This document shows positions 12,401 through 24,400 of a DNA stretch of 29,273 nt, one piece after another. Origin of the DNA: Lenisia limosa (lineage: Eukaryota; Breviatea); contig LPNZ01009984.1 in NCBI GenBank assembly GCA_001655205.1, forward strand, positions 1 to 29,273, read 5' to 3'. Position numbers and translations under genes: made by a program. Each line of letters starts with the position of its first letter. Position 1 is the stretch's first letter. Below the pieces are notes generated by a model. It searched no databases. It saw nothing but the letters and a program-made list of their open reading frames with translations, and was not told where the DNA came from.

Positions 12401-15400
12401 CGACGTTGACGTGTACGTTAAGTACGGCTTCCTCATTGTCGGCACCGGAAAGCCCTACGTCATCCATGTCCAGAACGAGCCTGCCATTCCCCAGGCCCAC
12501 GCCAGAATCGACCTGGTCTCCGAGCCAATCGTTGAAATCACCCTCTCCGCAATCGATTCTGAGCCCCAACCATTGTCGCCCGTCATTGTGTCCCTCCCCC
12601 AGTCTGCAACGATTATCGATATCGCTGCTAACTTCACCATTACTGAGGCGGACCTCCCGTACTACGCGAACCAGACCTGGGACTTCCAGATGATTGCTGC
12701 TGACGCGTCGTGTGGTGAAGAAGTGTTCTACTGGGCTGCGTATGATGGCGTCGACGTATCCGAGCCAATTGCCATCTATCTCGATTCGCCTTCCTTCAAC
12801 AGGGCCTTCGGTAGTGCCAACTTGACCCGTGACCTAGACTGTCGCGGCTTCCAAATGGCGACTACGGAACTGGTCGCTGACTTCACTCTCAACGGCAACG
12901 GCCACCACGTTTACCTCGACTCCAACGATCCGCTGTGGCGTGACGCCGACAACTACGCTCTCACCGTCAACAACATTAACATTGATGCTGAAATGAAGTG
13001 TGACGGTTCCCTTTACTGTACCCCCATCCTCGGTGTGACCAGCAAGCTCGGCTCACTGACCGTCAACAACTCCACCATCAATTCAGTCATCAACCCAGTC
13101 CGGCTTCCTTCCGTTGCCCTTGTATCTGGTGTTGCTGCTAAGGTCCTAGGATCCATATCCATTGCCAACTCCTCAGTGACTGTGGAGTGCGACGCTATGT
13201 ACATCGGCTGTGCCGGTGTTGTCATGGAGCTGCGCGGTGCCAATGTTAACATTGAGGGCCTTTCTGTTGACTTCAATATGACAACCGGACTTGGTGGTGC
13301 TGGCTTCGCATACATGATCAAGACTGCAACCATGAATGTTTATGACCTGTCTGTACGGGCCACATTCAGTGAGAATGTTCTCAATTCAGCCTATGCGGGA
13401 GTTGTTGCAACGGCCGACAAACTGACCTTCAATGGTGATCATTTGTCCATCAACGCGACGTCTCCTAAGTCTCTTTCCTGTTGGGAGGGCTTATTTGCTT
13501 TCCTTATCATTATGCTATTATAAAATTGTCTCATATACTAGGTCCATATGCATAACGTATCTTTCCTCATCCCTTTCAGTTGCCGGTATCCTTGGCCGAG
13601 GCACTACATCTGCCGCTATCACGATTAACGACTTGGAGACCATCATCAACTGCAACGTGCATTTGGACTTCAGATCCCGTGGTTGTGCTGCGATTGCGGC
13701 TGAGATTGTCGGAGAAACCTCCTCTGTTGCTGTATGAGGGGAATAGATTTTATTAAATACTGTTGTTGTTGTTACCAATATCTCACCCTTCAGGTCAGTA
13801 ACAGTCGTCTCGAGATCCACTCAACCCAAGCCGACGACATCCAGGCCTATTCATCAGGAATCTGCTCGGTGTGCGAACTCAACAGTCTGTCCGTCTTCCA
13901 CACCGCCGTGCATATCTTTGCCGACACAGCGGAAGGTCTTGCTGGCGGCCTCGGTGGCAAGGTCAGCCTCTTCGGCGTCGCCACAATCGACCAGTCATCT
14001 TTCGAGGGTACCATTATTGGTAGGGGGGTCTGTTGATAATTATCGCTATGATGCTTCGCTATGATGCTACGGATTTTTTCTGCATTGTAAGTATTCCCTT
14101 TTCACCCCCCCCCCCNNNNNNNNNNNNNNNNNNNNNNNNNNNNNNNNNNNNNNNNNNNNNNNNNNNNNNNNNNNNNNNNNNNNNNNNNNNNNNNNNNNNN
14201 NNNNNNNNNNNNNNNNNNNNNNNNNNNNNNNNNNNNNNNNNNNNNNNNNNNNNNNNNNNNNNNNNNNNNNNNNNNNNNNNNNNNNNNNNNNNNNCTTTTG
14301 GCCTTTCTATAACATTATCTTTGTTTATACTTCTTCTGACTCTTTAGTATTTTCTCAGTTGAGAATGCTCTCTGTAGCTTCATTACTACCAAGTCCATTG
14401 TGTACCCCAGTACTCATGTCATCTCTCCCGACAACAATTGTGGGTCTATGCTGCCTTCTTTGCCTTCAACATTTTCCTCTCCCACGCACTGGTTCTTGTT
14501 TTTACTCTCCAGCCGCCTTCAGCGGAGACTTGGTTGCCATCGACGTTGAAACTGCCACTCTCGGCAACGTCACTGCTGAATTCAATGTCACTACTGTGGG
14601 GAGAGGGGGGGGGGGTATTAAATANNNNNNNNNNNNNNNNNNNNNNNNNNNNNNNNNNNNNNNNNNNNNNNNNNNNNNNNNNNNNNNNNNNNNNNNNNNN
14701 NNNNNNNNNNNNNNNNNNNNNNNNNNNNACTTGGTTTTGTTTTATTTGTTCAAACCTTTACCGAACACATTTCACACACCCCAGTATTCGGCCCTCGACC
14801 TTCGTCGTCGTCTGAGGTCATACTCCTACCCCATGACCGGTGTGACGCCTATTGAATGGGAACTGACTGAGGACGCTCTTCGTCTCGTCATCTTCTCACC
14901 CACTCGCTACATTGTGTTCCACCCTATCGACTGTGTGGACCTTGTCCGTCCCTATGAGGGTCGCGTTGTTTTCACTGACGACATCGACTGCGCCTCATGT
15001 AAGGGGCGAAGTCATACCCATTCCACCTTGCTTTCACATTACTTTATCCTGGACTTTGTTTGTTTTGTTGTTATCAACCTCAGCCAACAGAGTTGATTTG
15101 GGCATTTTTTTTATTTTGTAAATTTTCCATTTTTACTCCCCCNNNNNNNNNNNNNNNNNNNNNNNNNNNNNNNNNNNNNNNNNNNNNNNNNNNNNNNNNN
15201 NNNNNNNNNNNNNNNNNNNNNNNNNNNNNNCATATCATCTACCAAGGCCACGACTATGTCGTTGCGGGCATCGAGCTTGAAGGCCCATTATGGGGTGAAC
15301 TCATAGACGTTGAGGTATTCAAATTATATGCACAGTTTTGAATTGAATTATTTATTTATTATTTTCATTATTCACACCCTCCCAGATCGAGCTGTCTGAC

Positions 15401-18400
15401 TTCAGCATCACTGAATCGCTCTTCTTCTGCACAGTTGCTGGTTCGGGATGCGGTGTCTTCTCCGGCACCGTGGACTCCGTCGACATGACCATCACCAACC
15501 TCCAAACAGAGGACATCGTCCTGCTCACCACCGGAGCCATTTCGAACCTCAAGACGGGTGGTCTCGTTGGAAATAAGACCATGACTCGTATCGAAGTTGT
15601 TGACTCAAGCTTCGAGGTCAAGCAGTCGCACTGCATGGTGGGCTTCAATGTTGTCATGATCCCTGCTAGTACAATCGTTATATTCTGCAAGCGACCCATG
15701 ATCATTTCTTCTGTTTTTTTTTTCTTGTTTTTTTTATGATCATAAGTATTGTTGCTGACGTTTCACTCCACCAGGTGAACTTCGCAGAGCAAGACGAGAC
15801 TTGTCCAGACGCCTATCTTCCCACCGGTCCGGTACAGTGTGTTAACGGTTGTCGCCAGGCATCTCACTTCCTCCCCGGACCCACTGAGATTGTCTGTAAG
15901 GCCAAGATCGATTGCGCTGCAGCCATCACCGCCTCCACCAAGCCGTTTAGCTATAACGCTGATTGCCGTGCCTATGGTGTTCAGCCGCAAGCATTGGTGG
16001 GGAAGGGCGCAAGCTGTGTTTGTTTCCGCTTAACTATGACTTTTGTTTTCTGTTGCATAATTTGTGCCATGCATATTTTATCTCCCTAGACTGCCCCCTG
16101 GACCATTGACGGACTTGGTCACCACATTGTTCTCAAAACTACGGCTGCAATGTACCCCAACCTCAACGGACAGTCTCTCACTATCCAAAACCTCAATATC
16201 TCAAGGGCTTACTGTGGGGGGGGGGGCTATTGCAATGAATCATTGCAATGAATCTCTCTTCCACGATGATCCCTTCGTTTGTTTTCCACTAACCCCTCAG
16301 TGACCTGCATGAAGTCCGATGAATGCGCTCTCGTCGCTTCCGAAATCCAGAACGGCGAGAAGCTGACCCTTATTGACTCGTCGGTCAACATTATTGGCCG
16401 CACGTTCACCGGAGTCAAGACCACCGTGCAGATGGGTGGTCTTGTCGGGGCCCTTCGTGAAGGCGGTACTCTCGAGCTTATCCGGTTGGTGGACTGACCT
16501 TGGTGCCTCCTCCCGTCCCGTCCTTTTTTGAGCTGTCAATCTTTTTTTTTTTTTTTCAAGTTGTTTTCCATAATCAAATAATTACCAATTTCCATATGGT
16601 ATAGTCTGCTTGTATCCTGACCACTCAGCTCGCACGTGACCATGTCTTGCACCAGCCGACTGGAGTGCTCCGGCCTGGCCACAATGGTTGCCGGTTCCAT
16701 CATCATGGAGGACTCTTCCGTGACCATTACCTACGCTGGCAAGGCCAACCTCGCGGGTATCACCATCAGCTCCACCAACTCGAGCTATTTCGACATTGTC
16801 GCCTCCGAGTTTTCTCTCACCACCTCCGCCACGGCGTTGAACGTCCATGGTCTTGCGCCAGCGCTCAACGCGCCCCGTCTTGACGGTAACGATTTCTACC
16901 TCAATGTTAAGGCGACCGGAGTAGTTGCAGGCGTGACGGAAGACATGACCGGTGGAAGCCTGACCGAAACGATGGTCGATGCAATGGCTGAAGGACACAC
17001 CGTTTATGGCCTCGTCAAGAGCATCACTTACGATAATGAGACCACTCTGGTCCTTGACCATATCTTTGTTACCGGCAACCTCACTGCCACCTCTGGCCCG
17101 GTTTATGGTCTTGCCGAATACGTCACAGCCGCACGAGTCAACATTGATCACGTGCTTGTTGAGGTCAACATCAATACCCCAGCATCTTGCGCGGGCGTAA
17201 TCGATCACGCGCACGCGCACACCTTCGTTGTTGTTACCCACTTCTCTCTCCTCGGCTCGCTGAGCTGCAGGTCCGGTGCCGCCTTCGGAACCCTCAATTC
17301 CACGCGCAACATCTTCCGCACCTCAATGGTTGATGTGGACTTTGCAATCTCCGAGCCTTCCGGCCTTCTCGCCGCCCAAGCCGAAGGTACTTTGGAGTTC
17401 TCGTCCTTCACGATCCACGGCCAAATGACGTCATCGCAGTCTGCTGACATTCTCGTCCCCACTGTTGCCGTCGGCAACGTCACCGGAATTGTCACGGTGT
17501 GGCCTTCTCTCACCATCTCCGGTCTGAGCAACCAAGGCTTCGCCAATTGCACCGAATACACAGAGGAGGACCTCCAGGCTGCCTTTGCTGCCAGCATCTA
17601 TCCCTTCGATCTTCCGATCTACGAGGATGAATGGGAAGCCACTGCGTCTCTCGGTAGAATGGCCACGTGGTCCACGTACCGCTCCATCTTCCACCCCCTG
17701 ACATGTACTGAATTAGGCCGTCCTGCCCCGGGTGTCTACAAGCTGTCTTCCGATATCGATTGTGCCGAGCACCCCATGAAGTTCATTGACGAAACAATGG
17801 TGCGTAGGATATCGGGCTTATTGCATAATTCATGAGATATGAGCCATGTTTTTTTTTTTTGTTCACCTCTTATTGGCATTATGTTTCACATAGCTTAATG
17901 AGTTCTCTTATTTATGACACCATGAGCTCTCATCTCTAACATTCTCAGAACGGAGGAACAATCATTTTCGATGGCCAAGGTCACACCATCAAAAATCTGA
18001 GAAGGAACGTCTACTCGGCCGTATGCTGGGAGCCTTGCATTATATATAAGGATGGGAACAATGGCTAAGGTAGTATAATAAACTGTCTCTTCTCAGTTAC
18101 AACCCTATATTCAAGCCAATTTGAGGGTTATATGTTCCTTATCATTGATGTTTCATTTTATCATTGATGATTAGGGCTTCACTTTGGTTCGAAAAAAGAC
18201 GGAATTTTTCGATAAATCCTCGAAAATTATCGATTTTCCCCTGGTTTTTTTCGAACCGAAGTGAACCCTATTAATGGATGATATTTCATTTTATATTGAT
18301 TTTCATATCACCTCCAAGGTCACTGGAACGCTCATCTACCGCAACGTTCTCTTCCAAGAGGCTGTGGTAATATGCTACGCTTCTGCACCCGAATGTGGCC

Positions 18401-21400
18401 TCCTTGCTTCCGACCCCTATATCGCCACCGTCCGTGTCGAGAACATCGACTTCAAGGACAGCCGTCTTGTGTCTCATGGCAGCACCGTGGACCGCTTCAT
18501 GGGCGGTCTTGTCGGATACTCCAAGACCATCACCTTCCAGTCTGAGAACTCCCTAGTTGACGCGGTCTTCAAGAACTGCCAGATCTTCTTTGGCTTCTCC
18601 CTTGACCTTGCCATTCCGTGCAAGGAGCCGACGGTTATGGACGCGGATATCGACTCTGAAATCTGCATCTTCGGTTGTGACTTCAATTTGGTGTCAACCT
18701 TCGAGCCTCTTTATCAATGCCCTGGTATGTACGTGTTTCTTTTCATACATTATTTATTTTATTTTTTGCTCTGAAATTATTGTCAATATTATTACTTTTC
18801 CGGAACACAACCACCATTTTAAATTTCGAGTTTACCCCTCCAACAGGTTTGGAGTGTGTGGACCCCGAAACCGTGACCATTGCCAACAACGGTAATCTCA
18901 CCTGCGAAAACCACCCTCTGACCTTCACTCCGTCCTGCACCACGTCTTGCGAGGCCGAATGGGACCAGGTTCTTGACGGCGGCCTGATCACGTGCAACCC
19001 TTCCACTGCCTGGCCTGAACTGGCTTGTGAGGAGTTCTTCTGTGACGACCCTCTTCTCGCCAGATATCAGGTACGGAGCTTTCGTATCTTTGATTGATAT
19101 TTACTGTGGACATGTACTCATCTATTATACACTGTTTTATTCAAAAAAAACTGTTCATCAACGTGAAGCCTTGGCCAAACTCACCCCCACAGACCGAAGA
19201 TCGCGTGAAGTCTTGCGTCTGCGCCATGGGTGTTACCATGACTGACGGCAACTGCACTGCTTGCCCAGTCAACTTCTACAAGTCAGAAATTGGCCCTGCC
19301 CCATGCTCGGAGTGTATCCCTCTCCGCCGCACCCGTGAGGAAATGTCGACCTCCATTGACGACTGTGTGTGTATCATCGGTTACGGTGAGAACCCGGTTA
19401 CGTTCGAATGTGAGGAGCTTGTCATCACGCCGACCGGCATGGCTACTTTCATGGTGAGAGTGGGGGGAGGGTACTACTACCTGTTCAATATGAACATATT
19501 GGATTTGTTTCTTTTTTCTTTTTTGGAATCATTCCAGTCTTTGATCATCCCCCAGGCTGCCTCACCCACCTCAATGGCAGTATCATGGGACCAGTATCTG
19601 GTGCAACCCCTTGGATTCCCATTGACTTACGTCATTCAGCTCAACAGCACTGTGGGGGGGTTATTGATTTCAGACCTTTTCTTTATTTTTTGCAAAAAAA
19701 CACTGACCCTCTTAGCTTGGCATGACTGTTCAAAAGATCTCTGGAACCTCGCATAAGGTCTTTGAAGAAGTCTTCGGTCTTCTGCCCGGAATGGACTATA
19801 ACGTAACATTCACGGCCACGGCTGAAGTTGCCTCGGATAACATTGCAACGTCACCCTCTATCACGGGCACAATCTCGACGCCGCTTCCGAGTCTCCCATC
19901 GTTCTCCACTTACTCGGTGCGTGATTGATACCAGCTTAATAATATGTAATATTGAATATGATTGGAGTAGAGAGCTGAATCATTCTCTTTGACCATATTA
20001 TAATTCTTCCACTTACGCTGGAGTGATGGGATGCGGTGCTGCAGAAGCGACTGCCCTNNNNNNNNNNNNNNNNNNNNNNNNNNNNNNNNNNNNNNNNNNN
20101 NNNNNNNNNNNNNNNNNNNNNNNNNNNNNNNNNNNNNNNNNNNNNNNNNNNNNNNNNNNNNNNNNNNNNNNNNNNNNNNNNNNNNNNNNNNNNNNNNNNN
20201 NNNNNNNNNNNNNNNNNNNNNNNNNNNNNNNNNNNNNNACTGGACTTGTCGAAGTCGTGTGGCCTACCAACACGCTCATCTTCTCGTGGCTCAGCATCAA
20301 CGCCCATGTCTCTGTCAACAATGTGACGTACCTCATTCCCACGACCGAAACATCCGTTGAAATTCCTGACCTGATGGCTCAGAATGTCTATGGTGTCTTC
20401 ATTCAGCTTTGTGCCGGACCCGACCCTGCCGACTGTGAAAACTCCGTGGTCACTGAAACCGTCCTCACAATGCTCCCCGAAGTTCCGCTTCAACCCGCGA
20501 ACCTCGTTGTAGGAGACTACGTGATTGACGAGTCGTTGCTCTACTTCCAAACTGAAGTGTCTTGGGACGCTGTGGACGGTGCTACTGCTTACAAGGTGTT
20601 CTACCGCAACATGGTTGTGGACATCATCAACAACGCCATGAACGTCACCACCATCGGTGTTAGCGACACTATTCCGTTCGCTGTCGCCGCTGTCAACCCT
20701 GCTGGCACCTCAGTACTTTCCGAGGGCGTTACACTCGCTATTACTAACCCGTATGTGGACTTTTTTTTATTCGTCGTGTCCGCTTTTTAACCCGGTAAAC
20801 ATAGTACATTTGTCTACCACCATGTATCATAAAATCGTCGTGAACATTACACACAGCATGACCTTTTTTTTTTTTCTTTTTTTTNNNNNNNNNNNNNNNN
20901 NNNNNNNNNNNNNNNNNNNNNNNNNNNNNNNNNCATCTTACAACATAGACCCCCTGTGGTCACTGACTTTGTTGCTCTCGACTCCGCCAACCTGGACACT
21001 GTCATGGCTGCTGGCGATCAGGTATGTGAGGACTTCCGCTATTCCGTTTCTTCTGTGCCACTGTGGCCATTCTCAAAATCAACATAACATGTATCTAGAG
21101 GACTACTATTGGGTATTGATTTTTAAAAAAAAAATTATTACTCCCTTCATATGAAAATGGAACACAGAACCTTACTCAGCCCTAGATGATCATCACCTTC
21201 GACCAAGCAATCAATGCCCAAACCTTCGACCTCACATGCAACATCATTGAATGCCCTGGTGCCGAGCCATTTGAATATGTCATAGACTACTCCTCGACAA
21301 TCATCGACATGACTAGCCTGGGACTGTCTGAAGATAGTGAAGGCCTTCCTAACCCGCTACTCGAAGGACCCTTCGTTAACCAATTGATCCTGACGTTCAC

Positions 21401-24400
21401 TTACGTTACGGATGACGCAACCGATCATATTGAGCTTTATTCCGTATGTGCTTTGAACTACACATGTGGAATCAAGTCATATGATAACCTATCCCTGCCT
21501 TCAGCGTCCTTGACACCCGCCCTTGCTGGCAACTGGGGAACCCCTGTCACCGAAGCTAACATCACTATTAGCAAACCAATTACAATTGAAGAGGACGGTC
21601 CAGCTGTGTACCTCTCCATGATTGACATTGAGTACGACATTGACACTTTCACTCCCCCCGCAGTTTCTCTTTACTTTGAATTTGGTGATGGTGTTGAAGT
21701 CCAGATTTCCGGTGAAGATACTGACCCCGAATGGACTGCTCAGATGAACTTCGACTCGATCACCGCTTACATGGCCACTCTGTCCGTTGCAAGCGCTCAA
21801 GACTTCTCTGGAATGTCGTTCATCTCTGTGACGGTAACTGATACGCAAGACACTCTCATTGCTAAGCTCCTTGAGCCTATTACCGTGGAGTTCACGCGCG
21901 ATCTCCCCACTTTCACCTATAACAATGGTGTTACCCTCACTCCTGCTGGCGGAAAAATTTTCCATGGAGCCGAAATCACTGATCCTGATGAGTATGAAAT
22001 CTCTTCAGCGTCCGCAATTTCATCATCGCCCCTTTCGGTCTCAGTCACCACTGCTGACGAGTGCGGTTGCACCGTCACCAAGATTCCGTCCGGATTCCGC
22101 TTTGTCGGTACGCCATCAACAGTAGCGTGTGGCCTCAGCTTCCTGGCTGTGGTACCGAGCAATGACGCTCTTCTGAGAGGATTCGTTCGTGTCAGTGTTG
22201 TCATCTATGATCGCTACACCTTGATGCCTCCTCTCAGCCTGGATGTGGCTATCCCAGTGTCCTGTGACCCCGCTGTTGCCCCCGTCTTAGTCAATGCAAC
22301 CATGACCGACACGTTGGACCTTCTTCTTACATTCGATAAGGTCGTCCACGCACCCAAGACCATGATCGGTGTCCAAGCTCTTCTTGGCGACTCACAGGAG
22401 AAGTTCGGCTTCACTGCTGTTGTGTCACGCGTGTCTGCCGTGTCTTTCAGGGTTGAGAAGGTTAGTTGAGGCTGTGAATTTGACTGTTTTGACTTCTTTT
22501 CTTTTTTTCTTTTTTTTTTTNNNNNNNNNNNNNNNNNNNNNNNNNNNNNNNNNNNNNNNNNNNNNNNNNNNNNNNNNNNNNNNNNNNNNNNNNNNNNNNN
22601 NNNNNNNNNNNNNNNNNNNNNNNNNNNNGACCGCCGTTCCGGGCGACGTTGTTCAGGTTGCAGCCAAATTCCGGGCCTGTTCGTCACTGACCTCCGCCGC
22701 CGCAGTCTCCAGCGCCGTCGTTATTGGCCCGGTCAACCCTCCCAACCTCAGCTTCTCTGTAGGCGGCGCTATTGCAAAGATGGGTCTTTTTTGGCATTGT
22801 ATGGGATGGAGGAGGGGAGGGGGGGATTACTTGATGGATTTTGATATATCTTGTAGTTGCCCCATGTCTCAACGCTTTCCTCACCCCTCCAGGTCTCCGG
22901 TCCCCAGGTCATCGCCATCTGCAGCGGAGGCAAGGAGAACGTCTACTTCCGCATTGAGTCGTACAGAGGCTTCGGTGGTCGTGCGCCAACTTTTATGTGG
23001 TCCATTAAGGTTCGTAGGCATTCTGATATACCAGGAAGTTGATGGTGCTGTTTTACTGATCAATGTTGATGATTTTGAGGGATAACTATCGATTAACACC
23101 AATAGTTTCTCCTCTCATCCTCTAGGGTGAAGTTGGCAACCTCCTTGACGGAGTTGACACTAACCGTGATTACCTTCGCGTCGTGCGTGAGCGTCTCATG
23201 CTTGCCGATGACACCTTTGAAATCTCCGTCATTGCCACGTCATTCCTGGGGGTCTACAAGTCCTGGACCGAAACCATCAATGTCGAGAAGGGAGTTGTCG
23301 CCATGCCTCTTATTGCCGGCCCGGTCTACCGTCAGGTTACGGGACGCACCACGCGCATTATTGCCGAGGTGGCGCCTGCGCCATGTGGTATTAACGAGGG
23401 CGTTGTCGACTACTTTTGGACTTCTACTGGCACTGACGTCTTCAAGGGCACCACAAACACTAAGCAAACGTGAGAGGGATCGGTTTGTTTTGTTTTGTTT
23501 TGTTTATTTTTTGTGATAGTGTGTGTGTATGTGTGATGTTCACATTTCTCAACTGGCTCCTCCTTTTCTCACCGTTCAGTGCCGTCATTGATGTCACCAA
23601 GCTTGAGTACGGTGTGGTCACCGAATTTGTTGTCCAAACTACCCTGTCATTCACCTCCAAGACTGCCCAGGCTAAGGTGGGAACCATGGGCGGAGAGGAA
23701 AATATCTTCGAGTTAAGTTCTTATCATCTCTTATTAGTTCACTTCTTTGAACATTATCGTTTTCTTCGCTACTCACTCCGCAGGTCCTACTTGAGCGAGT
23801 CCTGCCACCCCCAGTGATCCGCATCAACGGCGGCGCCGCACGCATTGTCAGCAACAAGCAGACCGTTGACTTTGCTGCCACTCCCACTGGACTGAACTAC
23901 ACGTGGTCCTGCACCACCGTCGACGGCGAGACTTGTCTCGGCATCAACGGACCCATCGACCTCGCCGGCTACACCCCGTCTATCTCTGCAGGAGAATTGC
24001 CCGTTGGATTCTTCGAAATTTCAGTTCGCGGTGTGGACATGCGTTCCGGTCTTGCGGACTACTTCACCCAGACCCTCGAGGTCAACGAGCGTGAATTTGC
24101 CATCTCTTGTGCGCCAACCGCTGAGGTGTTCGCCCTTAGTGAGCCTGCTAAGATCTCCATCGTTGCAGCGGCTGGTGAAATCCGCAATGTAACATGGGAG
24201 ATTGAAGACATTCCGTCCAGCCAACTCCTGGTTACCTCCGCTGGTGTGATCCTGCCGCTGCCCTTGGAACGCGGCATTATTGACGCCACCGTCACCGCCA
24301 TGGGTATGAACAACGAGACCGTTTCATGCACCACTTCCGTCCTTATTGAAAGCCCTGTTGCTGGCGGCGGACTTAAAATTGAGCCCTCATCTGGTGTTGA

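Noticed and set aside
3152-12480. Recent transfer of a bacterial gene block (CARDB, DNRLRE, SbsA-like text)
   Set aside because: The parts are interrupted by spliceosomal introns or are fused in frame with eukaryote-type domains, and codon use does not change sharply. Ancient acquisition of single domains remains possible.
7926-13523. Separate gene starting at the Met codon at 7926
   Set aside because: The frame is open back to 7710, where a good acceptor sits, and the text before the Met completes a cadherin-like repeat. The stop at 13521 lies in an intron.
16582-17241. Minus-strand open frame of 219 codons
   Set aside because: It lies opposite exon 41, has no family-like text, and is Gly/Arg/Val-rich as expected for an antisense shadow of C-ending codons.
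16636-17835. Separate gene starting at 16636
   Set aside because: The frame begins with GTG, is joined upstream by an acceptor at 16628 with a split Arg codon, and its stop is inside the next intron.
22759-22783. Extension of exon 51 to a donor at 22784
   Set aside because: It gives phase 1, which does not fit exon 52; the donor at 22759 gives phase 0.
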